A stretch of 64,000 nt of DNA from Callipepla californica brunnescens (taxonomy: Eukaryota > Chordata > Aves > Galliformes > Odontophoridae), in assembly GCA_023055505.1 (NCBI GenBank), contig JALIRH010000008.1, forward strand, positions 3,100,001-3,164,000. Reading direction: 5' to 3'. Below, in pieces: positions 53,692 through 63,954 of this stretch. The notes under the pieces are model-generated. The model did no database searches and was not told the DNA's origin. It saw only the letters and a list, made by a program, of their open reading frames with translations. Position numbers and translations under genes: made by a program. The first letter of the stretch is position 1. Every line of letters begins with the position of its first letter.

Positions 53692-54927
53692 AAGGCTGTT
53701 TTTGCTCTGCTAATTCTCCAGAGTAAAGCATTCTGAAGTCAGAAAACAGCACACAGAGTAAGCAGCAAAATCCTTAACAGTAAAATCCCAGCTGTCCTTA
53801 GCTAGTGTATTGTGTTAACTAAATGTGAGGTACTTGGGGATGTTATTACCTCAATTATTGTTTAGGCTCTTACTCTGGGGTTTCTTGCAGTTGAAATGGA
53901 CTGTTTATGCTGCGTTACAAAGAGCAGATTCTGAAATTGTGGTCAGGTTTGAAACTTTTCCCCTTTCCTTCTTCGCCTCAACAGCAAACTCTGTGATCAC
54001 ACAACGTCTGTGAGCAGTAAGCATGCTGCTGCAGGCACCACACATCTCCCACACCAGGGAGGCAGTCGTAATGCTGCTCGAGGATAGGTCCTGACTAACC
54101 AGCTCTTGAGGTCAGCTCCCTTACTGGCATGGTCTGTGGTGCAGTTCTGGCCTCTGTTAATATTTTGCATTCTCCTGAAGAGTTATGCATATGATCAGAA
54201 TGACATCCTTCAGACAAAGCCTTGGTGTGTACCCTTACGATCAGGTGGCAGTACAGGGAACAGGAGGTGATGTAGAACGGTCTCCTGACTGTTCCCATTC
54301 ACTGCTTCCCCTGCTGAAGTGGGACTGAAGCACAGGGTAGGAGCTTTTCATACACTGAGCTGAAGTTCTTATCCTTTATCTCTGTAGTGACCTCATCTTG
54401 AGAAATTATGGCTCTGAGCTGTTCCCTCTTGATTGGCTCCGTGCACTTGGCCACCTCGTTCTTCCTTTCAGTGCCTGTTTGCAGAGCTCAGGACTTTGCA
54501 CCTGGTGTAACTGATCTTACTTCTTAACAAAGTAGTTTCTCTCACTGCCGGTTTTCCCCCTGTTAATTTTATATGCAATTAAAAATTGGACTTTGTTCTG
54601 TTCCAGGCTGCATGTGCCTAACGACTTTGTGGTGCAGGGTCAGTGCCTTGTGTTTCAGAGGTGGCTCTGCCCAAGGAAGGCACTGGGCAGTGAGTGGCCC
54701 ATGCAGGATGGGGTGACCTGGGATGTCCCCCAAGAGGGGTGACAGAGCTGGCTTGTGGAAATAGGGCTTGTAGTGGATCGTGTAGCAAGAGGAGAGAGAT
54801 GGGAGGACCTTGAAAAAGGGACGCTGACTCTGACTGTGTGTGCAGTTTAAACTGAAGGACTATGATGGTCACCACTTGCAGCTGGGGAGGAGCAGGTGCC
54901 AACCATCCTTTGGAGAACGCTGTGTCA

Positions 54928-55135
54928 TAGAATCACACAGAATCATAAGGATTCGAAGGGATCTCTGTAGATCTCTCAGTCCAACCCCCTGCTAAAGGAG
55001 GTTCCCTGCAGTAGGTTGCATAGAGAGGCATGCAGGCAGCTCTTGAATATCTCCAGAGAAAGAAACTCCACCACCACCTCTCTGGGTAGCCTGTTCCAGT
55101 GCTTTGTCACTCTGTCAGTAAGGAAGTTCTTCCTT
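54928..55135 (-). mobile_element. CR1 3' fragment, antisense
   Basis: The text tcatagaatcacacagaatc, then ataaggattcgaagggatct, then ctcagtccaaccccctgcta, then tctctgggtagcctgttcca with gtgctttgtcactctgtcag is a typical antisense CR1 3' region of about 200 bp. It lies only about 390 bp upstream of the first MAP3K13 coding exon. Confidence 0.9.
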
Positions 55136-55526
55136 GGTCTTTATTTTTCTCATGCCTCATCTCAGAGGTTTGCAGAGGAATCCTGGGTTTGTGAGCTGCG
55201 CCAGACCCGGGGCCACTGATGGCACTCACACTGTAGCTGGGGAACACCTGGGGATCATCTTCGGTCTGATGAAGGCTGTGCTGTGAATGTGAATTGTGTG
55301 GCACAATTTTGACTGTCAGATGTTTGTGCAACACCAGTGGTGTGTGTTCTCCAGGACACTGAGTGTACTTTATTTGCTTCTTTCAGGTCAGTCCTTGCTT
55401 CCTAAGCATCAACAGCTGTCTGGTATGGCTGGTTAATTTTGTTAATTATCATCTCCCCTCGACAAAAGTGCACATAGCAGAAATACTTGGATGAAAATTT
55501 GAGAGTTGTTCTTCCTGTCGTTGCAG

Positions 55527-55611
55527 GTACTGGCTCCATGCATCACGTCTGAATTGTGCCATTCTCTAAGTTTCAGCTCAGCCCATCTCCTTGATGCACA
55601 CTCACGGCATC
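55527..55611 (+). other. MAP3K13: MAP3K13 5' UTR part of the first coding exon
   Basis: The exon begins after the acceptor TTGCAG (ends 55526). The 85 bases before the chosen start include two further in-frame ATG codons at 55591 and 55594. Using them would add seven residues (MMHTHGI). An out-of-frame ATG at 55539 soon meets TGA. The boundary is supported by the acceptor and by the position of the homologous start. Confidence 0.7.
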
Positions 55612-56095
55612 ATGGCCAGCACTCAGGATCGCCTGAGCTTGTCTTCCTCTCCGAACTCGATCAGCAAAGCTTTCTGTGAAGATAAAGACTTTGGCAGGCT
55701 ACACGATGAACGTGGATCTACTGGAAACCACCCGTCCCCTGAGCTCATAGAGGATATGCGCGAGAAGGGCTTGCTGCAGACAGACCTCATGGACAACATG
55801 AGCAGCCCGGTCACTGCGGCCGTGCTGACCAGCATCAGTGAGGACTCTAGGGACCAATTTGAGAACAGCGTGCTGCAGCTGCGTGAGCAGGATGAATCTG
55901 AAACGGCCATTCCTCAGGGCAACAGGAGCACTATGGATGGGGAGAGCAACAGTGGGGCGGACGATGTTAAAGTGCAGTTCAACAGATCAGGCAGTGGGAG
56001 CGGTGGGTTTCTGGAGGGACTTTTTGGCTGTCTGAGGCCCGTGTGGAACATCATAGGCAAAGCGTACTCCACAGACTACAAACTGCAGCAGCAAG
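55612..56095 (+). CDS. MAP3K13: MAP3K13 first coding exon: N-terminal region, residues 1-161
   Basis: The start at 55612 (ATGGCCAGC, purine at -3 and G at +4) is chosen because MASTQDR aligns with the human start MANFQEH; in-frame ATGs at 55591 and 55594 lie upstream. The encoded 161 residues comprise a Ser/Thr/acidic-rich segment (1-125) with NHPSP (39-43) and the stretch [17 protein letters not shown] (76-92), near-identical to mammalian LZK. They end in the conserved block [20 protein letters not shown] (127-146) followed by [11 protein letters not shown]. Cys140 in LFGCLRP corresponds to the cysteine reported to be palmitoylated in the paralogue DLK, so membrane attachment is likely by homology. 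The exon ends at donor GTAAGT (56096) in phase 1. The frame stays open 143 bp into the intron. Confidence 0.95.
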
Positions 56096-57754
56096 GTAAG
56101 TGGGGAAACAAACCTTCATTTCTTCTGGGACAGTGTGTGAAGACAAGGAAAGTAATCCAAAAATCCAAAATCCACAAAGCTTTTGCCAGCTTTGTGCCTG
56201 TCTGTTTTGCCTCATACAACTCTCTAATGGGTTTGTAAAGAGAAATCTCTGACCTCACAGGCTACAGTTGTTGTTAGCATTGAAGGCAGCCAGGGCTGGA
56301 GTCAGAAACAATTGCGTGTTCTAACCCAGGCCCTTGGACTGCTGTGACAAAGTCTGAATCTGAACCAGGTATTTTTGTAAGTGAGGTTCAGAAGAATTGT
56401 GGCAAACATGGGATGGCGTGCAGAAACTGCTTCAATTCTGCTGCTTCCTTGTGCCAGATGAACTTGACACAGGCATTTCTACTGTTACGTGTGCATGGGG
56501 GCTGTCTCCAGTTGCCTGCCAAGTAGCAGGGGTATTTCTTCTCCACGGGTGCATTATGTACACATATGTATATATATTACAAAAAATATAATTTGGGAGT
56601 AGGTTGTGTCCCAGATGATTGCATGCATGTATCCTTAGGGGCTGCTGAGAGCTTAAGAGCTGATTATGCTATGCCTTTGGTGTCCAATTTCTCCCCCAGC
56701 ACAGGGGGAGGGAAGTGGCAGATGGGAAAAGAACAAGCTGTCATTGGAATTAAGGAGCTGAAATGGGTGAGGTGTCTGCTCACTGAGAACGGGAACAGCC
56801 TGACCACTGCTACCAAGGGGTAGGCATCTCCTGTGTTGGCTGTGGTCATGACTCACTCTTAATTAAAATGATTTTTCTGGTGTAGACAAGTTGTAAGATA
56901 ACATGGTCAGAAAACCCAGCAGTGCTTCCTAAAACCGTGGTTTGGTTCAGGGAACTGTTCCTCAGGTGGGTAAGAGCACTGTTAAGCAGTGTTTTGGGTG
57001 AATCTGGCTCAAGTTCAACTTTAAGCTTCTTCCAAGAGACAGTCTTTTCAGTTCTGAGCTCCAAGCAGGGTAACCTACTCTGGTTGCAGAACAGCAGCAG
57101 CACCCTATGTATCAAACCTGTGTGCTGAGCAGCAGTTCCTTTGTATTTTGATCCCTTCTGCTTGGCTCAAAGTTATGTCCACCTGCAGTAATCTGCTTGG
57201 GTCCGTAAATAAAACTGGTGTATGGAAGCTCTGTGGGGAACTGATGCTCCTGGGAGCATTGCACGGGTGGCAAGAAGATGTGGTGGGGTTCAGAAGAGAT
57301 GGGCTGTGTCAGATGTCCTTACCAAATCCGACCCCTCGTACTGAGGGCTGTGGAGCTGCCAGGTGCTCTGTGTCTCTGGGAGCTCAGGTGGTAGCTCCAG
57401 GAGGGCTCCCTGAGAGGCACAGGGATAGTGTTTCCCATGCAAGTGGGACAGCACAGTTCTCAGTGTCACCAGCATGTTCAGAGCCGTGGATACGTGGGTG
57501 CCCTGCAACCTCTAATCGCCTTTGGATCCTTCTTTGGGAAGCAGTGGCCACGGATGTGGCATTAGGAGGATTGCTTTGGATCTGCTGTGTGTGGCCTGTG
57601 TGGTTCAGCTGTGTCCTCAAAGTCTCCACTGCCATAAGGGAGAACAAAAAGATATTTTTTCTCCAGAATTGTGCACTTGGCCAGATCACTGCTGATAGAC
57701 TGCTGCTGTCCAGGGATAAACTTGAGGAGTTCGTCATACTCTGACATTCATATT

Positions 57755-57944
57755 TAGGGTGAGAGGTAACAGCCTTAAGTTGTGCCACTGAAGGTTGGAG
57801 GTGATTTGATTGCTGTCTCCCTGGAGTTATTTAAGAATTGTGGAGATGTGGCACTGAGGGCGTGCTGGGGTGGGTTAATGATTGGACTTGGGGATCTTAG
57901 GGGTCTTTTTCTACCTTAATGATTCTTTGAGTCTATGGTTCTCT
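57755..57944 (+). mobile_element. CR1 3' end fragment, sense
   Basis: The text ggtgagaggtaacagcctta, then agttgtgccactgaaggttg, then gatgtggcactgagggcgtg, then ggatcttaggggtctttttc, then accttaatgattctttgag follows the CR1 3' order with internal deletions. It ends at the terminal repeat-like gattctttgagtctatg. Confidence 0.85.
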
Positions 57945-58997
57945 CCAAATGTTCTCATTCTGCTGCCTGCAACCACATGTGTAAACTCCATCAGCTGCGT
58001 ACAAGCCCCCAGTTGGTGATGGATGCATGGGATCTCCCCTATTTCTGTTGCCTGGCAGGAGGGCTGAGGCTGCAGTGCTCCTTGTTAGGAGCAGGGGCTG
58101 CAGGAGCACCTCTGGCCCTTGGAGCAGCAGGGAGATGCTGGGGTGGCCTTCCCCTTCCCCTGGGAGCTCATTTGCAGCCTTGGGCTGCTGTCTGGAGTCT
58201 GTGCAGATGATCTGACCCCTGCTTAAAGGCGGAGGGGTGTTCTGCTTTTTTCAGTTTCCTTCTCCTGAGCTCCGTGGTCACGCCGTGCTGATTTTTGGAG
58301 AGCGAGGTGCTTTATGCTGTCTGCTGTGAGTGCTACCAGGCAGAACTGCTGCTCATCCTGCTGCCAATGCTGGCAAACAGCAAAAATTCGCTTCCAGTAG
58401 ATGGGCTGGATGGCTTGGGTTGTGCCTGCCTTGCTCCCCCTGGGATACAGATTACCATCATTCTGCTCCAGTGGTTCTTAATCGCCTTAGAAACACAAAC
58501 TCTTGCATAATTCCTACCGTTATTATGCTTTATTTTATTGAGAAGTGTCCCACAGGTTTGTTTAGGCCCAGAGCAGACTGGAACATCAACTGCTCCATGC
58601 TGGTAGTGCAGCACATTGCCTCCCTGCTGCTGGAAGCCTCAGCTGATAACACTTGTTTTTATATACCTATTTTTAATACTGACCCTTGTCAGCCTGTTGT
58701 CCTTCTGGGAGCAGCAGAAAACATATCCATAAGGCAGTATAGATGTATTGTTGAGCTGGTAGATTAGGGCTGTAGTTCAACATGCAGGTTTACAACAACT
58801 ACACATAGTCCAGTGCTGCTCTCCAGCAGCCTCAGCTTCCCTGGAAGTGTCAGTGCTTGTTGTGTTATGGGAAACACAGACATGTCTGTCCCAAAATGGA
58901 GTCGTGTGCCGTGCAGTGAGAGGGTTTTGGGGGACTTTGGTCTTACTGTATTCAAAGGGAGCGTATATAGAAGATGGAGGCCAACTTTTTATGTGGT

Positions 58998-59085
58998 CTG
59001 GTAGTGACAGGACAAGGGGGAATGGCTTTAAACTACAATAAGGGAAATTTAGATGAGACGTTAGGAAGAAATTCTATGCTTATCC
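58998..59085 (+). mobile_element. CR1 fragment, sense, truncated at both ends
   Basis: The text tagtgacaggacaaggggga, then atggctttaaactacaataa, then gggaaatttagatgagacgt, then taggaagaaattcta matches the CR1 stretch with the usual ...gaatggcctcaagttg... wording. The tail is missing. Confidence 0.8.
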
Positions 59086-60354
59086 TGGTTGTTCATTGAA
59101 GAACAGTTACTGTAGAAGTACTTGTATGTCCTGTGACCGAGACGCAGCGCACATTGTTTCACAGCAGACCCATGTCTGTGAAGCAACACCTGCTAAGGAT
59201 TGAGCTTTGCCTTGCTCAACTGCCCGAGGCAGTTTCTGCTGTAGGTGAGCACTGGTGTAGAGCTCAGTGGGCAGAGCAGGTGCTGGGCTGGCTCACCTTC
59301 ACTGTGACCGCAGCAGGAGGCACTGCTGGGGCTGATCGCTGCGGGGAAGGCAGTCAGGTCCGTCCCAAGGAGCCTTAGGGACACCCATTCCCTTCAGTGG
59401 TGGCACTGTCCCACTGCAGCTAGATGGAACAAGGCAGCGTGGCTTTGTGCTGACCTGACACGGGTCGGTGCAGGCACGCTTTTACTTCAGAAATCAGCGT
59501 GTTCACTGTTGCTTTGGCTGCTAAATAATTCATTTTCTAAATGACAATTTTTATCGAGTTGCGGGAAATGAATTATTGCTTGCCTTTCATCTCGATGTCT
59601 GTGGGATGTTGTGGTAGTTTCAAGGTGACTCGCAGACAGCACGGCTTTCTGTTCTGCTGTTTTTTAAGCAGCTCAAACCGTGCTGCTTGTCCGTGGCAGC
59701 CACATCCAGATAACAGTGTGCAGTACCTGAGAAGAGCAGTCCCATAAGCTTTATTTTCTTGTCTGACAGCTGCTGTGCATGGTGCTGGTGCAGGGAAGAC
59801 CTGTTTCTGTGAACACTGGGGGTTAATGTGCTTTGTGTTGGGTACCTCGGTGGTGTTGGCCTGGATTTTACAACCTGCTGCTTCTGGCTTTCTTTGTTTA
59901 CTACTTTTGCTCTTCTTCTGGGGGAAGAAAAACTTCTCCTGTTGTCAGTTATGAGTGTTGTGTGTTTCTTATCACCTCTGCTTTTCAGTGGGGTCGTGGG
60001 ATTAGTAACAGATACCATCACCCTTCCGTTTCAGAGCAGAAGAGCTGATCCCTGAAGTGCCAGCCCGTTGCCCCCACTCTGCTAGGCAGCTGCTTGCCTC
60101 CCTCATCCACGTGGCTCACCCGGTGTTAGCTGTAGGGAGGTTGAGAAGAAACAGTCTGGGGACAGCCAGAGAAGGGCTGGAGGGAAAGGCTGCTGGGGCT
60201 GAGCATCCCAGTGCTGGGAGATGCCATCTCCCAACTTTGGAAAATCCACCTTGAGATATAGCAAGGGAAATGGAAGGTGCTGTCTTGGTGTGATCTTATA
60301 GCAGAATGTTTTTGTGTTCTTGCTCCTGCACGCTGTTCCTTTGGCTGTGCCTAG

Positions 60355-60538
60355 ATACGTGGGAGGTCCCGTTTGAGGAGATCTCGGAGCTGCAGTGGCT
60401 GGGCAGCGGTGCGCAGGGAGCCGTCTTCCTGGGCAAGTTCCGGGCCGAGGAGGTGGCCATCAAGAAAGTGAGAGACCAGAATGAAACGGACATCAAGCAC
60501 CTGCGGAAACTCAAACACCCCAACATCATTGCCTTCAA
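60355..60538 (+). CDS. MAP3K13: MAP3K13 kinase exon 1: N-lobe, residues 162-223
   Basis: Acceptor ends at 60354 and donor GTAAGT begins at 60539. The first two bases complete Asp162, and the exon encodes [20 protein letters not shown], then GAVFLGKF and onward. The glycine-rich loop GSGAQGAV (178-185) and the ATP-binding lysine in VAIKK (Lys198) are both present. The following [16 protein letters not shown] (207-222) forms the C helix and beta-4 region. The exon is 184 bp and ends in phase 2 (AA of Lys223). The sequence is nearly identical to mammalian LZK, and no kinase-critical residue is altered. Confidence 0.97.
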
Positions 60539-61018
60539 GTAAGTGGTGGAGCTTGCAAGAAACGTACCAGCGCTGCCTCTGTGCAGGGAAGAGCTGTGTG
60601 TGCCCAGAGCAAGTTTGTGATTCTAGGAACTAAGTTAGGTTGACTGTAGGGCAAAATGCATGGTTATTCTTTGCCTACTTTCTCAAATTGTTGTTATGAA
60701 GACAAAGCTATGGGCATCATCCTCACCCAGCCCCACACTTTGCATTCGGGCTTGCAAAATGCCTGCTGGGAACCCTATGAAGTGAGTAGGTTCCCAATTT
60801 TGTATAGGTAGTAAACTGACGGAATCCCACTGTTGTCACCAATTGGATTCCTTCTGTGTTGAGTGTGGAGAAAGCATTCCCCTTCCTTTATGACTAGGAG
60901 AGCTGTTAGCATGGCCTTGCGTGAGTGAGGCAGGTGGGTTACTCTCCTGCCAGCTTTGAGAGTTGCTCTGGGACTTGTAGGCCTCTGATCCTCACTAGAT
61001 GTGTGTTTTCTTTGACAG
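60539..61018 (+). other. MAP3K13: MAP3K13 intron within kinase domain (N-lobe to hinge)
   Basis: A 480-bp intron, GTAAGT to TTTGACAG. No repeat or further exon is visible. Confidence 0.9.
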
Positions 61019-61210
61019 GGGAGTGTGCACTCAAGCTCCGTGCTACTGTATTATCATGGAGTATTGTGCACATGGGCAACTCTATGAGGTCTTGCGAGCG
61101 GGGCGCAAAGTCACTCCTCGGCTGCTTGTGGATTGGTCCACTGGGATTGCTAGTGGGATGAATTACCTGCACCTTCACAAAATCATCCATCGAGACCTCA
61201 AGTCACCAAA
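61019..61210 (+). CDS. MAP3K13: MAP3K13 kinase exon 2: hinge and catalytic loop, residues 223-286
   Basis: Acceptor TTTGACAG ends at 61018 and donor GTAAGT begins at 61211. The first base completes Lys223, and the exon encodes [20 protein letters not shown], then [16 protein letters not shown] and onward. The hinge is MEYCAHGQL (236-244). The catalytic loop HRDLKSPN (280-287) supplies the proton-acceptor Asp282 and Lys284; Asn287 is completed across the splice (AA plus T). The 192-bp exon keeps phase 2. The human protein has isoleucine where Val254 occurs, a trivial change. Confidence 0.97.
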
Positions 61211-61433
61211 GTAAGTCTCCAGCCCCAGCTGCAGCTTAACTGTAGGTGCTTCTTTCTTGTTCCTTTAGCCAGTGACAAGGCTGGGCACCATCTTTTTCCT
61301 TGTAGTGTAGTCACAAACAGCGTGCTTTCATCAGCTGGTTGTGTCGAGTAAGAAGAAATTGACTCTCACTGGCTGTTGCAGCACGAGAGAACGTGCAAAA
61401 TGCTGACTGCTTTTTTTTTTTGTTTCCCTTCAG

Positions 61434-61592
61434 TGTTTTAGTGACACACACAGATGCAGTGAAGATCTCAGATTTTGGTACTTCTAAAGAACTGAGTGAT
61501 AAAAGTACCAAAATGTCTTTTGCGGGAACTGTGGCGTGGATGGCCCCGGAGGTGATACGCAATGAGCCTGTCTCTGAAAAAGTGGATATCTG
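61434..61592 (+). CDS. MAP3K13: MAP3K13 kinase exon 3: activation segment, residues 287-340
   Basis: Acceptor TTTCCCTTCAG ends at 61433 and donor GTGAGT begins at 61593. The T completes Asn287, and the exon encodes [20 protein letters not shown] then [20 protein letters not shown]. The metal-binding DFG (300-302), activation-loop residues Ser311 and Thr312, and the APE motif (324-326) are present. [11 protein letters not shown] follows, with the start of Trp340 split across the splice. The 159-bp exon is phase 2 at both ends, so skipping it would keep the frame while deleting the activation segment. Confidence 0.97.
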
Positions 61593-63299
61593 GTGAGTAG
61601 GAGAATTGGTTTAGTTGAGCATCTTCACATTCTGTTTAACCAGTTGGTTTTCCTCGTACCTATTCAGCACTTTTTTCTGTCCTAAGGAGTGCTCTGTTGG
61701 GAACTACTCCTTTCTCCATCACTCCAGTGCCCTGAACTGTCACTGAACTGTGGGCTGTGGCAGAGAGGGAAATGGCATACAGGTGTCATACCACTGAAAA
61801 TGCTTGAGGGAGAACTGAGCCTGGAAGCTCCTTTGGGGTGAAGGCCTATTGAAGTCTTCATGGGAGCTGCATTACAGTTTCTCCCTTGTTGTTTCTGCAT
61901 ATTAAATGGTAGTAGCCAGGGCAAATGCCCTTCTCCCCGGTTTACAGCCATGATGTTTGTTTCAGCAGGCCACAGCAGAGCCTGCTCTTCTGAGAGAAAC
62001 TCTTGGGTTCTTTTGGGAAGAAAATACACCCACCATTGGGCTCCTGTCCTCCCTTTGAATTGCAGGTTCCTTAGGAGGAGTGCTGCTGTACTTCTACCCT
62101 CAGCTTTCAACCTTTTAGGGTGGCTCAGGTTCAGGAATATTTATTGGACACAAAACAGAGCTGCTGGCTCTGCTGAGGGCTGTGAGCATGCCTTGACTTT
62201 TTTTCTGAGTGATTTAGAGGTCGTGCTCTTTGTTGTAAACTTAAAGGTGCCTTTGACCCATTCTTCTTCTGTGGAAGCAGTGGAGACTGCTCTGACTCCT
62301 CCTCGACATCCATTCTTCCCAGAAAATGAGTAAAAATGATGTTCATGAGTGCTGGCAACAAATGAGAACAGTTCCTAAGCAGCTTATATGTCTGCTTTCT
62401 CTCATCCTTCACAGCATGCTTTAAAAAAAAAAATCTATAATCTTATCAGGAGTCTTGAAAATCCTTTGCCAGGTCTTAATCATAACAAAGCAGAAACCAG
62501 ATGAGGTTTCCTGGTAGCTTGTCCAACCACTTGGGATCCCTGCTTTCCTGCAGCCTGCAGAAAAGTTGGAGGGAAATGTGTTCAAATTCTGTTCTTTGAT
62601 TTTTATTTTATTTTATTTTTCCAATTCTTCCATGTGGTTTGAAATCCCTGGTGTTTGAAAGCACACCACTTTCCTCATGAAGGCATTTCCTGGTGGACGG
62701 TTGTTCACCTCTTTTAATGGGAAGTTCTTTCCCAGAGAGAATTCACCTATTTTCTCTTTGTCCTTCCTTTTTTTTTTTCCAAATAAATACCAGATGGGAT
62801 TTGTATGCACCTGATACTGACATTTATGTGTGTTGCATTGGTTTCTTCATTCTCATGTTGCAGTAGTTGAAGCGATGAGTTTCAGACTACTGAAACATCC
62901 AGGACTGTTGTGGGCAGTTGAGCATGCTCAACAGCGAAGGAACTTCTGGCTGGGAAAATGAAACTGAGTGTCATATTAAAGCAAAACCAAATCCACAGCC
63001 TTGTCTCTGTTGTCTTTATCAGATCTGCCTAGTACCAATAAGAATAGTCAGAAGTGTCTCTCAGAAGAGCTCACTTTCCTCTTCGTTTAGCAAGAGTAAC
63101 ATTTTGTACACACAGAAAGGTTTCTAACGTGCTTTCAGGATTTTTAAAATCTCACAGTGAAATAGGAAAACTAGTGCTGTTTGGTGTTCAGCCCAGAACT
63201 GGGCAGGAGAGGGAAGAGTGACCTAGGTGTGTGCTCCAGATGTTTCTGTCCAACTGAATTCACTTGGACGTTTTTCACCTCGTTTGTTTTTTCCATCAG
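61593..63299 (+). other. MAP3K13: MAP3K13 intron before the C-lobe exon
   Basis: A 1.7-kb intron, GTGAGT to TTCCATCAG. It has small A-rich and T-rich tracts (about 62420-62430 and 62768-62780). The 157-codon open frame at 61860-62333 has no recognisable similarity and is treated as chance. Confidence 0.9.
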
Positions 63300-63458
63300 G
63301 TCATTTGGAGTAGTTTTGTGGGAGCTGCTTACAGGAGAGATTCCCTACAAAGATGTGGACTCCTCTGCCATCATTTGGGGAGTGGGCAGTAACAGCTTAC
63401 ATCTTCCTGTTCCTTCCACCTGCCCAGATGGCTTCAAAATCCTCATGAAGCAGACCTG
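63300..63458 (+). CDS. MAP3K13: MAP3K13 kinase exon 4: C-lobe, residues 340-392 plus 2 bases
   Basis: Acceptor TTTTCCATCAG ends at 63299 and donor GTAAGA begins at 63459. The G completes Trp340, and the exon encodes [20 protein letters not shown], then [20 protein letters not shown], then [12 protein letters not shown], with the first two bases of Trp393. The DxWSFG motif (helix F) and the GEIPYKD segment are conserved. The next exon, expected to start with a G completing Trp393 and to finish the kinase domain (the human sequence continues QSKPRNRP), lies beyond 64000. Confidence 0.97.
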
Positions 63459-63805
63459 GTAAGAGCCTGGAGCCCGAAAGAACCTACAGCTTGTTCCTAA
63501 GGGTGAAACTGGTGGGGGTCTTGAGCCCAGAGCATAAGGTTCTTAAATACTCTCACACTTGTCACAATAGCAAGTGTTCACATTTTGGATTCTGCTTCCT
63601 TGTGGCTGCCGGCCTGTGCTCCAGAAGGACAGCTGGAGTTCTGAGGATGTGGGTTAAGATCTGTGTGGTTTGGGCAGGAAGGGCTGGCTCCAGAGTGAGA
63701 GGATTTTTGTTTATCAGAGTGCTGAAAACCCTTCTTAAGGGACTGTTTTTTGAACTTGCCAGAGAGGAATTCAAATTTTGTGTATGAAATGAGGATTTTC
63801 CACAT

Positions 63806-63837
63806 GTGACATAGCTGTAGGGTGACATAGCTGTAGG
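63806..63837 (+). repeat. perfect 16-bp tandem duplication
   Basis: The unit gtgacatagctgtagg occurs twice back to back with no mismatch, suggesting a recent local duplication. Confidence 0.95.
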
Positions 63838-63904
63838 AAGAGCTTTCAGTTACTTCCACCTGCCAGGTTAGAGTTGAAATTCCTGGTCTCAGGTTATGTA
63901 TTAT

Positions 63905-63954
63905 TGTTTAATACATAGTTGAAGTGATCTGTTTAATACAGAGTTTAAGAGATC
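63905..63954 (+). repeat. imperfect 25-bp tandem duplication
   Basis: Two adjacent units begin tgtttaatacatagttgaag and tgtttaatacagagtttaag, both ending in gatc with a few differences. They lie about 70 bp after the perfect 16-bp duplication. Confidence 0.85.

Larger units (their letters stand above)
44749..55526 (+). other. MAP3K13: MAP3K13 5' intronic region, last part before the coding exons
   Basis: About 10.8 kb of non-coding sequence. It contains a C-rich run near 45154-45165, a T10-G8 run at 53674-53691 and CR1 fragments at 48.66-48.74 and 54.93-55.14 kb. A short hairpin, tcccatttt/aaaatggga, sits at 46521-46540. No other exon or RNA gene is recognised. The region ends in the acceptor cttcctgtcgttgcag. 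Confidence 0.65.
56096..60354 (+). other. MAP3K13: MAP3K13 intron between N-terminal and first kinase exon
   Basis: A 4.26-kb intron with donor GTAAGT at 56096 and acceptor TGTGCCTAG ending at 60354. It contains two sense CR1 fragments (57755-57944 and 58998-59085). The 198-codon open frame at 57148-57744 resembles no known protein and partly overlaps the lead-in to a CR1 fragment. Otherwise the intron appears to be unique sequence. Confidence 0.85.

Noticed and set aside
56096..56238. Continuation of the first MAP3K13 coding exon into the intron
   Set aside because: GTAAGT at 56096 is a strong donor and the next exon restores the exact homologous sequence; the extension is just an open frame until the first intronic stop.
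57148..57744. 198-codon plus-strand frame in a MAP3K13 intron
   Set aside because: No domain or homology is recognisable, there are no splice sites consistent with an exon, and it is close to what chance yields over 64 kb with six frames.
61860..62333. 157-codon plus-strand frame in the last complete kinase intron
   Set aside because: No recognisable similarity; the flanking exons already join perfectly without it.
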